Shown in pieces: positions 17,970 through 26,172 of a stretch of 64,000 bases of DNA. This DNA comes from Thiodiazotropha sp040507005 (GTDB lineage Bacteria; Pseudomonadota; Gammaproteobacteria; Chromatiales; Chromatiaceae). The notes below the pieces were generated by a model. It was given only the letters and a program-made list of their open reading frames with translations, ran no database searches and was not told the origin of the DNA. How positions within the stretch are numbered: position 1 is the first letter of the stretch; each line of letters starts with the position of its first letter. The position numbers and the translations under genes are program-made. The stretch is from assembly GCA_040507005.1 (NCBI GenBank), contig JBEVVS010000145.1, positions 1 to 64,000 on the forward strand. The letters run 5' to 3'.

Positions 17970-18127
17970 AGTGCATCGGGTGTGGGCAAGTTGACCCGCT
18001 TGGCATGAGTCGGCTTTGTATTTCTTTGCCAAAGCTGACTGAACCTGACCCAACTTGATGCAAGGACAAAGTAGAGTTTAAACAGCTGCCACGGTGCAGT
18101 ATTCAGCAACAACATTGGAGACCAAAG

Positions 18128-18592
18128 ATGAAACCCAGATATCGACAGATTGCTATTATCAGCCTTTCCACCCTGCTCTTCACCAGCGCTGGCGCTGCCA
18201 TGGCCTTTGGCGGTCCCAAGGGACACGGCGGTTGTGACCGAGGTGGTAAACATGGACCCATGGCGGCCCTGGCACAGCTCGACAACCTGACAGCTGAACA
18301 GAAGGAGGTGTTCAAGGATATTCGCAAGGCCACCCGCGACGCCATGCGAGACTTGCGCGATGCAATGCATGATAACCGCACCGACCTGCACGACGCGATG
18401 ATAGACAACGCAGACCTGGCGACCATCCGTCGCCTGGCGGAACAGCAGGGTGACCAGGTTGCCCGTATGATCGTCCTGCGTGCGGAGGTGCGCAACAAGA
18501 TAAACAGTGTGCTAACCGAGGATCAGCGTGAACAACTGCAGGATCTTCGCTGGTCGGAGAAGGGATTCGGACCCGGCCGAAAAGGCTTTTGA
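18128..18592 (+). CDS. cpxP: CpxP/Spy-family periplasmic chaperone
   Basis: A 154-residue periplasmic protein with a Sec signal ending about residue 26 (GAAMA-FGG). It carries the two LTxxQ motifs that define the family, LTAEQ (54-58) and LTEDQ (129-133), in an all-helical charged body, preceded by a Gly/His-rich tract that may bind metal. Family members bind unfolded proteins and dampen CpxA. GGAG precedes the ATG. Genomic proximity to the CpxRA-like pair supports the role. Names vary between CpxP, Spy and zinc-resistance protein. Confidence 0.8.
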   Translation: MKPRYRQIAIISLSTLLFTSAGAAMAFGGPKGHGGCDRGGKHGPMAALAQLDNLTAEQKEVFKDIRKATRDAMRDLRDAMHDNRTDLHDAMIDNADLATIRRLAEQQGDQVARMIVLRAEVRNKINSVLTEDQREQLQDLRWSEKGFGPGRKGF

Positions 18593-18608
18593 GTCCATTG
18601 CATAGAAG

Positions 18609-18634
18609 GCAGGCCCGAAGCGGGCCTGCTTTGT
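18609..18634 (+). terminator. Rho-independent terminator after the cpxP-like gene
   Basis: Arms GCAGGCCCG (18609-18617) and CGGGCCTGC (18621-18629) with an AAG loop, followed by TTTGT. Very stable and well placed 16 bases after the stop codon. Confidence 0.8.
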
Positions 18635-18659
18635 CTTCACTCGCAGGCGGGGATAGGGA

Positions 18660-19766
18660 TCATTCAGCCGGGTAGGCCTGCTGCAAATGACGATAGACCT
18701 CATCGCTGAAGTCTGCACTATCAGCATCCAGTTCGGCCAGGATATCCGCGAGATGTTCGTTATCCTCGCGCCCGTTCCATAGCTTGATATAGCTACCCTC
18801 TTTGTAACCGTGATCCTGACGGAAAAAGTTGAGCACATTCTTGCCAACATAGGTCTTGAAGAGCTCATCGAAACTCAGTTCAGCCGCCTGCATCACCGCG
18901 GCAAAATGGTTGATATCCGCTGACTGGGTCTGGATACTGGCCATGGCCAGCTGTTCGATGGAGGTCCTGAAATCCACTGCTTCAGAGGGTTCACCCAAGC
19001 CCTTCATGGCCAACTCAGCCGCCTCCTCGAGGGTGGCGTTGTGCAGGATCAGATCGCTCAGGGCGAAGTGCCAGATATCGACGATCTCCAGGTGGACCTG
19101 CTGCATATCGGGTTTCTGGTGCTTCCACCATTTCCAGCCGTAGTGGTCGAGCATCTCGGCGCACTCGGTCCAGATGGCCCGATACCAGGGATAGCCCGCA
19201 TCCCGCCAGTCGTCATTCACCTTGCGGTTCATGGCGTCCTGGAGTTCGAGCATGGTTAGGATTTTCTGTTTCATATTGGTCTTCTTTTCGTTGAGCAATT
19301 CATCAAGCAGGATCACCGCTGTCTCGACATATTGGGGACAGCGGCTCTTGAACAGATCCAGCGCCTTAGCCTGCCGGTACTCCTCGGGGATGCTCAGATC
19401 CTTCTCCAGCAGCTCCTTGCACCGGCTGCTGCCGTGGCGTTGGATAAAACGATCCTGAAGCTGCCGGGTTGCCTGATAGGTTGCCTCCTTGGCATCACTC
19501 TCCTCCCTGGTCTTGGGACCCAGTTCCAGGCCAAGCACCAGTGCAGCGCCGGTGAGGGTACCACAAACATCACCCATGCGGCCCACTCCGCCCCCAAGAC
19601 CCGATGCGATACGCATCGCCAGCCCCTCATCGATGGCGTAACGCTGGGCAAATGCGGTCAATACCGCCTGAGAGCAGTTACAACCATCGCAGAAGCGCTC
19701 CACGGCAGCCTGGGATCTGGCAGCCCCCTGGCTGGGCTGATTCTGGATCGATCTTTCCTCTGTCAT
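18660..19766 (-). CDS. Fusion of a C_GCAxxG_C_C redox domain with a dimeric (all-alpha) dUTP diphosphatase
   Basis: One uninterrupted 368-residue frame. The N-terminal part (about 20-145) is a C_GCAxxG_C_C-type domain: CDGCNCSQAV (Cys26/29/31), IASGLGGGVGRMGDVCG (Cys68) and later Cys116 and Cys143. The C-terminal 204 residues, beginning at Met165 (MKQKILTMLELQDAMN), form a dimeric dUTPase with WTECAEMLDH and HLEIVDIWHF giving the acidic Mg2+ sites and the WKWWK substrate-side motif. The dUTPase part hydrolyses dUTP to dUMP. An internal ATG at 19274 preceded by AAGAAG could also make free dUTPase. Start chosen at ATG 19766; a GTG just before it is possible. Confidence 0.82.
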   Translation of the reverse strand: MTEERSIQNQPSQGAARSQAAVERFCDGCNCSQAVLTAFAQRYAIDEGLAMRIASGLGGGVGRMGDVCGTLTGAALVLGLELGPKTREESDAKEATYQATRQLQDRFIQRHGSSRCKELLEKDLSIPEEYRQAKALDLFKSRCPQYVETAVILLDELLNEKKTNMKQKILTMLELQDAMNRKVNDDWRDAGYPWYRAIWTECAEMLDHYGWKWWKHQKPDMQQVHLEIVDIWHFALSDLILHNATLEEAAELAMKGLGEPSEAVDFRTSIEQLAMASIQTQSADINHFAAVMQAAELSFDELFKTYVGKNVLNFFRQDHGYKEGSYIKLWNGREDNEHLADILAELDADSADFSDEVYRHLQQAYPAE

Positions 19767-19899
19767 CACACTGTTCGTTGTTGAAAGAGTGGTAACGCTG
19801 AACCAGTTCTCAGCCTAGGTCAAGTCCAACCTGGCAGACACTCATCAGGCATGGCACAGAATCATCTCGACTTGGATGCCGGGTTTGCGGTCAACGGAT

Positions 19900-20880
19900 T
19901 CAATCGGGCAACAGCAGTGTACTACCCCTGGTGCGACGAGACTCCAGAGCCTGATGGGCCTGGGCCGCCTCCCTCAGCGGATACTCCTGGGCGATCTCCA
20001 GCTTGACCGCTCCCCCCAGAATCACACCGAAGAGCGCTTCTGAGCTCTGCAGCAACTGCTCCCTGCTCCTTGTGTAGTCGAAGAGGGTGGGACGGGTCAG
20101 GTAGAGAGAGCCCTTGGCACTCAGCTGGGTGATATCCAGGGGCGGCACCTTTCCCGAGGCCTGGCCGAAGGAGACCAGGGTGCCCCGGGGTGCGAGCACA
20201 GCCAATGAGGACTCAAAGGTATCCTTTCCCACCGAGTCGTAGACCACCGGCACACCCGTGCCGGAGGTGATCGCCTCAACCTGCTTCACCACATCCTCAT
20301 TGCGGTAGTTGATCACATGCTGACAACCCAGGGCGCGTACCAGATCCGCCTTCTCCTCACTGCCGACTGTGGCGATCACTTCAGCGCCCAGGGCCAACGC
20401 CCACTGGCACAACAGTTGCCCCACGCCACCCGCCGCCGCATGCACGAGAATCGTCTCCCCCGCCTCTACCGGGTATGTTCGTCGGACCAGATACTCCGCG
20501 GTCATGCCCTTGAGCATCACAGCCGCCGCCTGCCGCTCGCTGATGCCATCTGGCAGTTTGATCAGACGTTGCGCGGGGAAATTCCGCGACTCGGCATAGG
20601 CGCCCAAGGGACCGCCTGCATAGGCCACCCGATCACCTGGCGACAGGTCCACTACCCCGGCACCCACCGCCTCCACGATACCCGCCGCCTCTAAACCAGG
20701 GGTGAAAGGCAGACCGTCGCTGGGATAGAGACCCGTGCGATGATAGACATCGATGAAGTTGAGGCCGATAGCGCTATGTCGGATGGTCACTTCACCGGGT
20801 GCAGGATCAGCCAGAGTCACCTCCTTCCATTGCAAGACCTCACTACCACCATATTCATGTATCACCATCGCGTGGTTCAT
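19900..20880 (-). CDS. qor: NADPH:quinone reductase, zinc-independent MDR family
   Basis: A 326-residue medium-chain reductase reducing quinones or related carbonyls with NADPH. It has the GroES-like N-terminal half with IGLNFIDVYHRTGLYP, the nucleotide-binding HAAAGGVGQLLCQWA in the Rossmann half and a C-terminal substrate cap. The structural and catalytic zinc Cys sets of alcohol dehydrogenases are absent, as in Qor. The ATG at 20880 has GAGGTG seven bases upstream; a GTG three codons before is less likely. Probably monocistronic. Confidence 0.88.
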   Translation of the reverse strand: MNHAMVIHEYGGSEVLQWKEVTLADPAPGEVTIRHSAIGLNFIDVYHRTGLYPSDGLPFTPGLEAAGIVEAVGAGVVDLSPGDRVAYAGGPLGAYAESRNFPAQRLIKLPDGISERQAAAVMLKGMTAEYLVRRTYPVEAGETILVHAAAGGVGQLLCQWALALGAEVIATVGSEEKADLVRALGCQHVINYRNEDVVKQVEAITSGTGVPVVYDSVGKDTFESSLAVLAPRGTLVSFGQASGKVPPLDITQLSAKGSLYLTRPTLFDYTRSREQLLQSSEALFGVILGGAVKLEIAQEYPLREAAQAHQALESRRTRGSTLLLPD

Positions 20881-21128
20881 TGTAATCACCTCATCGCAAG
20901 ATTCGCCTTTCAGTCTATAACAGGTTTTAATTTTCGTCAGAAAGCGGCGAAATGTTCATGAAAAACAATTCTCAGGCTCCGTTGAAGATAGAGGAATAGA
21001 CCCTTTTTCTATACCCATACCAGTGCTGAACTTGTGATGACTGTCTATCTATGCGAAATAGCGACGAGCTATGATACGGGTCGCTATTTAATAACATCAT
21101 ATAATGATTATCTGACTGGATTGATGCA

Positions 21129-21818
21129 ATGGAAATTCTGCCGAAGAGGATCTATGAGATTCTAAAGGGTAAAGGCGTAACTTCGATTCTACATGCAAAC
21201 AGCGTCGAAAATTCATCGCTTTTTCTTAGAAACCGTTGCTTGATGTCGCGGGAAGCCATAGAAAAACTGAATACCCTGAATACATCCACCAAAGCAAAAC
21301 ATAGTGGTATTAATTATAGTATCTGGAACGATATCTTTACCGATTCCGTGGACAGACATAAACAGTCAAACAACATACACGACCATGGACCGGCGCTTCT
21401 AAAAATCGATATAGAAATTATCAAGAACACCTACACGGGAAAGGTATGGGTGACTAAAAGCAATCCCGTCAATTGGGATGCAAACACACACCACGAAAGA
21501 AAATGGTTTGTCTCAGCCAATGACCTGGAAGATAACTTTTCTTACGGAAGCTTCGACCACATGATTGTATTTCGCCACTGCGCCGGAAAGTTGCCTATAC
21601 AGGGTTATTTGAATAAGGTGGTTCTCGACGATCCGAAACTGAAGACTGACAAGTATCAGATAGACTATTTCAGCATGGCGTTCGGCGCCCTGAAACTCGC
21701 CATGAAAGAGGGTGGTCTTGAGGTTCCAATCGAAAAGAGAGCATGCAATCAAGGCTGTGGTTGCTTGGATATCTACAAAAACGGAAAAACAGAACCTGAC
21801 AAGATGTTTACCCTATAG
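21129..21818 (+). CDS. Hypothetical protein, AT-rich gene, unknown function
   Basis: A 229-residue soluble protein in a region clearly richer in A+T than its neighbours. The N terminus (IYEILKGKGVTSILHANSVENSSLFLRNRCLMSREA) faintly recalls the entry segment of DarT/RES-like ADP-ribosyltransferases, where a His-containing strand is followed by 'SIL...GLLSR', but I cannot place the other catalytic residues and do not claim the family. The C terminus has a compact Cys cluster, CNQGCGCLDIY (about 206-216). No signal peptide. It stands alone between qor and the respiratory operon, suggesting acquisition by transfer. Confidence 0.55.
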   Translation: MEILPKRIYEILKGKGVTSILHANSVENSSLFLRNRCLMSREAIEKLNTLNTSTKAKHSGINYSIWNDIFTDSVDRHKQSNNIHDHGPALLKIDIEIIKNTYTGKVWVTKSNPVNWDANTHHERKWFVSANDLEDNFSYGSFDHMIVFRHCAGKLPIQGYLNKVVLDDPKLKTDKYQIDYFSMAFGALKLAMKEGGLEVPIEKRACNQGCGCLDIYKNGKTEPDKMFTL

Positions 21819-21978
21819 ACTCGCAACGGCTATTTCATTTCTTCACCGGCAATCCAGCCAACATCCATTCTGGTAGCGCACCCGCCAGACGGTGCGCCGG
21901 CAAGATTTTGTGTCTCAACCTGGCGACCGCATCTTAAGCGAGTGCACAATGGGGCGTGCTGGCGAAAACCATTTCGTG

Positions 21979-22632
21979 CTAGGCAGCGGTATCGGTAACA
22001 ATGGCCTGCCGTTCATATTCCATAAATTGTTTGGTCAGCTCTGCCATCACTCCATAGAAGGGCGTTTCAGCCTGGTCAATAACTGCATCACAGAATTGAT
22101 CCACCCAACTGAGTAGATGTTGCTGAAGAAATTTATGTTGTACCAGCAGACAATATTCCGCACTCTCTCGGTCTTTCTGCAGCCACTTATCGGCTTCCCA
22201 GCCGGTCAGCTTCTGCATAAACTCAAGCTCAACACTGATATGATCGGGAAGACCGTTAAAGTCATTGCCATATTCGAGGCCCGTGGCTTGGATAAATTTC
22301 TTCACTTCCACTGTCTTTGCGCCCCATAACCCCCCCATGCCGTCTTCCGCCTGGTCAAAGATAGACTCATGGGGGGAGACATGCGGTCCAGGGCCGATGA
22401 ACAGCCGGGTGTACTCTATTGCCAGCTCTTCAACCACCTCGGAGACAAGGTCATTGTAGAATCGATCACCTAAATCGACGCCCAGACCGGTAAAAGTTCC
22501 TAATACACTCACACTGCGCATTTTCCTGATCAGAATCTCACTGGGTTCATGTCGGAATACAGCGCTCAATAGCCCATAAACATCACTTCTTGATCTGGCA
22601 TTTTCCGCCAGTTCTATCCAGTCATTACCCAT
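21979..22632 (-). CDS. TorD/DmsD-family chaperone for the adjacent molybdoenzyme
   Basis: A 217-residue all-helical cytoplasmic chaperone that binds the Tat signal or apo form of a molybdoenzyme until cofactor insertion. It shows the family core EYTRLFIGPGPHVSPHESIF (about 80-100) and later LPDHISVELEFMQKL. The start at 22632 (MGNDW) follows a strong AGGAGGGTGGAG. It is the last gene of the molybdoenzyme operon, 80 bases after the catalytic subunit, with a strong hairpin in the gap that could lower its expression. Confidence 0.85.
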   Translation of the reverse strand: MGNDWIELAENARSRSDVYGLLSAVFRHEPSEILIRKMRSVSVLGTFTGLGVDLGDRFYNDLVSEVVEELAIEYTRLFIGPGPHVSPHESIFDQAEDGMGGLWGAKTVEVKKFIQATGLEYGNDFNGLPDHISVELEFMQKLTGWEADKWLQKDRESAEYCLLVQHKFLQQHLLSWVDQFCDAVIDQAETPFYGVMAELTKQFMEYERQAIVTDTAA

Positions 22633-22671
22633 CTCCACCCTCCTGCAACAATCAATCATTCGGCGCGATTA

Positions 22672-22703
22672 AGCAGCCCCTCTTTCGGGGGCTGCTCTTT
22701 TTT
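22672..22703. terminator. Strong hairpin between the molybdoenzyme and TorD genes
   Basis: Arms AGCAGCCCC (22672-22680) and GGGGCTGCT (22688-22696) with a 7-base loop. The T run (CTTTTTT) follows on the plus strand, so it is a proper terminator only for plus-strand transcripts. On the operon's own strand it lacks the T tail and may act as an mRNA-stabilising intercistronic hairpin. Confidence 0.6.
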
Positions 22704-22712
22704 ACTATCAAT

Positions 22713-25235
22713 CTATACCTTGGCGACTTTCACCACTGTATCCATCCACCGCTGCCCACCACTGATCGGATCGGAACTGTTGGGAATGATTGTGTTGGGA
22801 TGGATACCATGCTTGTCCCACCACATGTTCTTGGCATCGGGATCTGCGGCCGCTCCTCCCGGTGTTGGGGAACTCTTACCCGACCCATAAATACCCGAAT
22901 GTTGACGCCCCAAGTGGTGTGAAATGGCGATGATACCGGGGATGATTCCCTCGGTGACATGAGCCGTTGTGGTTATCTCTCCAAGCTCGTTGGCCACTTT
23001 GATACGATCACCGTCCTTAATGCCACGCGCGGCTGCGGTCTTGCTGTTGATCCAAGCTGGATTGTCGTGCTTGATCTCGGAAAGCCACTTGCAATGGGAT
23101 GTGCGAGAGTGGGTGTGGACGGCGACCTTGTAGGTCGTCAAATGCAGATCATCCTTGGCCATCTTCTGATGCTCAGGGATCGGTGTATAGGTTGGAAACG
23201 GCGGGAAGCCTTTAGCCGCGAAGTTATCCGAGTAGAAGTCGAGCAAGCCCGATTTCACGAATGACGTATTGGGTGGATAGGCCTTGCGTGGCGTACCCGC
23301 AATATCCTGAGCTACATAGGCATCCTTGGCCCCATCGACTCCCAGGTATCCTTTGCTCCTGGCCTCAGATTCACTGACCCCGGCCTGCTTGTAGTTCCAA
23401 TAGACACCAGTCTTCTCATCGAGAATCACACCATCCCCTGAGACGTCGACCTTGGCTTCATAGAATCCGAAATTTGGCTTGGCATTCTTATCGTGCCAGA
23501 CACCGTGTTTCTTCATGTATTCAAAGCCACCGGCCTCCTTGACGCCCGGTGTCATTTCACAGGATTGGCGGACATAATCCTCCTTACTCGAATAGGCCAG
23601 CTCGATACCCAAGCGTTTTGCCAAACCGGCAAAAACCTCACCCTGATCCCGAGCTTCTCCCAGGGGTTTGATAAGAGGCTGGCGAATGTAGTACTCGGCA
23701 ACGCCGGTCGGAGAGACCATATCTTCAGTATCCCATCGCTCCAGATAGGTAACATCGGGCAGGATCAGGTCAGCATATTGGGATGTCTCGTCATAAACGA
23801 TATTTGTATTCACATAGAATGGAATCAAACCCTCATCCTTCAAGATTGCTTCAGCCTCATTGTTGTTTCCGTTGATAAAGGCCTGATTGTTACAGCTCGA
23901 CCAATAGACCTTGGGTCGGCCATTTTGCCCATCCTTTATCATGGGAAGATTTTGCTGACTGCATTGGTGGGTTGGGAATGCCGCTTCGCCAGGAAATCCA
24001 TTCACGATATCCAGGCTTTTTTGTAGCTTGGCCTTGGGTGAATGGGGTGCCTTCCAACCTGCGCCTACACCCATCACCCGGCCGCCTTTTCTATCCAGAT
24101 TATTGGTGATCGCTGACAGCAACATCGCTGCACGTTCCTGATCCGCACCGTGATAATGCATGACAGTACCGCGATAGCCGATCAAACATGCCGACTTGGC
24201 CTTGGCATAGCCGCGTGCGATCTGCCTGATCTTATCAGCCGGCACACCGCTTTCCTTTTCCGCAAACTCTGGGGTGAACTTTTCGACATGTTTTTTTATT
24301 GCCGCGATCTTCTCATCGTCAGAGGCGTGATAATCCGGTGAAACACGCATATATTTAAGATGATCCCTACGGAACAATTTTTCATTCATTATGACGTTGA
24401 CCATGGCAAGCATCACAAGACCGTCCTTACCAACATTGATGGGAATCCATTCGGTTGATTTCGCTGCCGTGTTGGAAAGACGCACATCAAAGGTGTAGAG
24501 AGGCACATTACGATCCACCATGGCCCGAATCAGACGTTGCGATGTTGGAATATGGTTGGTGTGGGTCTCAAATTGGTTGGAACCAAAATTGACCACGAAA
24601 TCCGTGTGATCGTAGTCCCAGTTGTCATACATCCCTCCCCACAAACTCTCCTGGCCAACCCATTTCGGCCCCTCACAGACCGATGTGTGGGTGCCGATGG
24701 TTTGCGAGCCGAAGGCATTCATGAAGTCGTGCATGATCGATGACTGGCTACCCTTGTGACGCCCGTACTGGTACATGAATAGTTCCGGCGTGCCCGCGTC
24801 AAGCAGGGGTTTGAGCTTGGATGCCATGAGATCCAACGCCTCATCCCAGGAGATCCTCTTCCATTTATGTTCACCACGTTTGCCCACTCGCAGCATTGGA
24901 TAGAGAATCCGATCCGGAAAGTAGACATGATTGACACCGGCCTGGCCCTTGGCGCAGAGCTTGCCGAGGGTGCGAATGGAGTCCGGGTGACCTTCCAGTT
25001 TCACCACCCGGCCATCTTCCACATAACCGATCATGGCATCACGGGTCACGCACTGCCAACATGCGGTGGGAATTGCCTGTAACTCCTTGTTGGTGGTTGG
25101 TGAAAAATCGCGACCGCCCGCCTGTAGCTTGATCGATCCGGCCAACGCACCCTGACTAAAGCCCAATCCTGCAGCCAATGCACCGCCACCACCTGCCGCC
25201 AACTTCATAAAATTACGACGATTTAACTTTTTCAT
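22713..25235 (-). CDS. Periplasmic molybdopterin oxidoreductase catalytic subunit (DMSO reductase family, Phs/Psr/Arr-like), substrate unknown
   Basis: An 840-residue enzyme with a Tat signal (LNRRNFMKLAAGG). The N-terminal iron-sulfur motif reads Cys59-x2-Cys62-x3-Asp66-x27-Cys94: the spacing equals the classic Cx2Cx3Cx27C, with Asp at the third ligand. Residue Cys187 in HTSVCEGPKW sits at the molybdenum-ligand position, as in the polysulfide, thiosulfate and arsenate branch. Later come RRDHLKYM, IGYRG, NNLDRKGGRV and a C-terminal bis-MGD cap (AISHHLGRQHSG). The start at 25235 has GAGGA before it. With the ferredoxin subunit and multihaem cytochrome it should form a periplasmic respiratory reductase or oxidase. 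The substrate cannot be determined from sequence. Confidence 0.85.
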   Translation of the reverse strand: MKKLNRRNFMKLAAGGGGALAAGLGFSQGALAGSIKLQAGGRDFSPTTNKELQAIPTACWQCVTRDAMIGYVEDGRVVKLEGHPDSIRTLGKLCAKGQAGVNHVYFPDRILYPMLRVGKRGEHKWKRISWDEALDLMASKLKPLLDAGTPELFMYQYGRHKGSQSSIMHDFMNAFGSQTIGTHTSVCEGPKWVGQESLWGGMYDNWDYDHTDFVVNFGSNQFETHTNHIPTSQRLIRAMVDRNVPLYTFDVRLSNTAAKSTEWIPINVGKDGLVMLAMVNVIMNEKLFRRDHLKYMRVSPDYHASDDEKIAAIKKHVEKFTPEFAEKESGVPADKIRQIARGYAKAKSACLIGYRGTVMHYHGADQERAAMLLSAITNNLDRKGGRVMGVGAGWKAPHSPKAKLQKSLDIVNGFPGEAAFPTHQCSQQNLPMIKDGQNGRPKVYWSSCNNQAFINGNNNEAEAILKDEGLIPFYVNTNIVYDETSQYADLILPDVTYLERWDTEDMVSPTGVAEYYIRQPLIKPLGEARDQGEVFAGLAKRLGIELAYSSKEDYVRQSCEMTPGVKEAGGFEYMKKHGVWHDKNAKPNFGFYEAKVDVSGDGVILDEKTGVYWNYKQAGVSESEARSKGYLGVDGAKDAYVAQDIAGTPRKAYPPNTSFVKSGLLDFYSDNFAAKGFPPFPTYTPIPEHQKMAKDDLHLTTYKVAVHTHSRTSHCKWLSEIKHDNPAWINSKTAAARGIKDGDRIKVANELGEITTTAHVTEGIIPGIIAISHHLGRQHSGIYGSGKSSPTPGGAAADPDAKNMWWDKHGIHPNTIIPNSSDPISGGQRWMDTVVKVAKV

Positions 25236-25267
25236 ATCGATTCCTCGTTTCATCATGCCGCAAGGGT

Positions 25268-26119
25268 CTAAACAATCTGATCCACAAAGTGGTCCAGTTT
25301 TCCCTTCTTCCGCTGTGTATAGAGGCTCTTCAGGAGGTTATCTGGATCGATGTAGAACACATGCGGTTTGGTTCCCTTATCGGCAAGCAGCACATTATCG
25401 GGCGTCGCAAGATTGTGCTCTTTCACGAGCTGTGAAACCCGGCTGTTTGGATCGTTGAGGTCACCAAAGATACGGGCACGTCCCTGACAGGTATTGACAC
25501 AGGAGGGCTCAACACCGTTATCGACTCGATGGGCGCACATATCGCACTTGTCCGCAGCCTGCTTGGTGGGATCTCCGCCAGCCTTGACAAAGGGGTCAAA
25601 CGAGCGGACACCATAAGGACAGGCATCAATACATTTACCGCAGCCGATGCACTTCTCTTTATCCACCAGGATCAAACCGTCAGGTCGTTTATAGGTGGCG
25701 CCGGTACGATAACGTATCGTTTTCCCATCAGCAGTCTTGAACTTGGCGCGTTTTCCAGGGTATTCCGGACAGGCCTTCACGCAGGGTGGAACACCATCCT
25801 TTTCATTCCCTTCACAGTGATTGCACATCAACGGCAGGAAGGCCTTCTTGGTATTCGGAAAGCTACCCATGGTCTTCTCTTGGATGACAGCCCTGAAACG
25901 CCCAAGTGACACCCTGTTCTCGGATTTGCATGCCACTGTGCAGGCTCTGCAGCCTATGCAACGTCTGAGATCCATCACCATAGCCCAGCGAGGAGCTTTC
26001 GATTGCGCTGCTTCTAGCGTAACAGTGGGTGTTGCCAGTGCAGCGGCACCAGCGGCTGCGGAACCGACGCCACCGAGAAATTTGCGGCGACTGATTTCCG
26101 GTTGTTTCTGATCTTTCAT
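25268..26119 (-). CDS. Tat-exported ferredoxin-like electron-transfer subunit with four [4Fe-4S] clusters
   Basis: A 283-residue beta subunit of the molybdoenzyme. The Tat signal is ISRRKFLGGVGSAAAG, so it can be exported in its own right. Four Cys clusters follow the DmsB/PsrB/NrfC plan: CIGCRACTVAC, CNHC...CVKAC, CIGCGKCIDAC and CDMCAHRV...CVNTC, sixteen Cys in all. It should pass electrons between the multihaem cytochrome and the catalytic subunit. The ATG at 26119 follows GGAGAG. It is the second gene of the operon; no NrfD/PsrC-type membrane anchor is present. Confidence 0.9.
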   Translation of the reverse strand: MKDQKQPEISRRKFLGGVGSAAAGAAALATPTVTLEAAQSKAPRWAMVMDLRRCIGCRACTVACKSENRVSLGRFRAVIQEKTMGSFPNTKKAFLPLMCNHCEGNEKDGVPPCVKACPEYPGKRAKFKTADGKTIRYRTGATYKRPDGLILVDKEKCIGCGKCIDACPYGVRSFDPFVKAGGDPTKQAADKCDMCAHRVDNGVEPSCVNTCQGRARIFGDLNDPNSRVSQLVKEHNLATPDNVLLADKGTKPHVFYIDPDNLLKSLYTQRKKGKLDHFVDQIV

Positions 26120-26172
26120 ATTAGTCTCTCCTCATCCTCCGCGTTTGTTGGCAGCGCGATAAATCTAACGCC

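Noticed and set aside
21129..21818. DarT-type ADP-ribosyltransferase
   Set aside because: Only a short N-terminal resemblance; catalytic Glu/His positions could not be aligned and no DarG-like macrodomain partner is adjacent.
22713..25235. Firm call as arsenate, thiosulfate, polysulfide or tetrathionate reductase
   Set aside because: General family features fit all of these; the active-site funnel residues that decide cannot be judged without an alignment and phylogeny.
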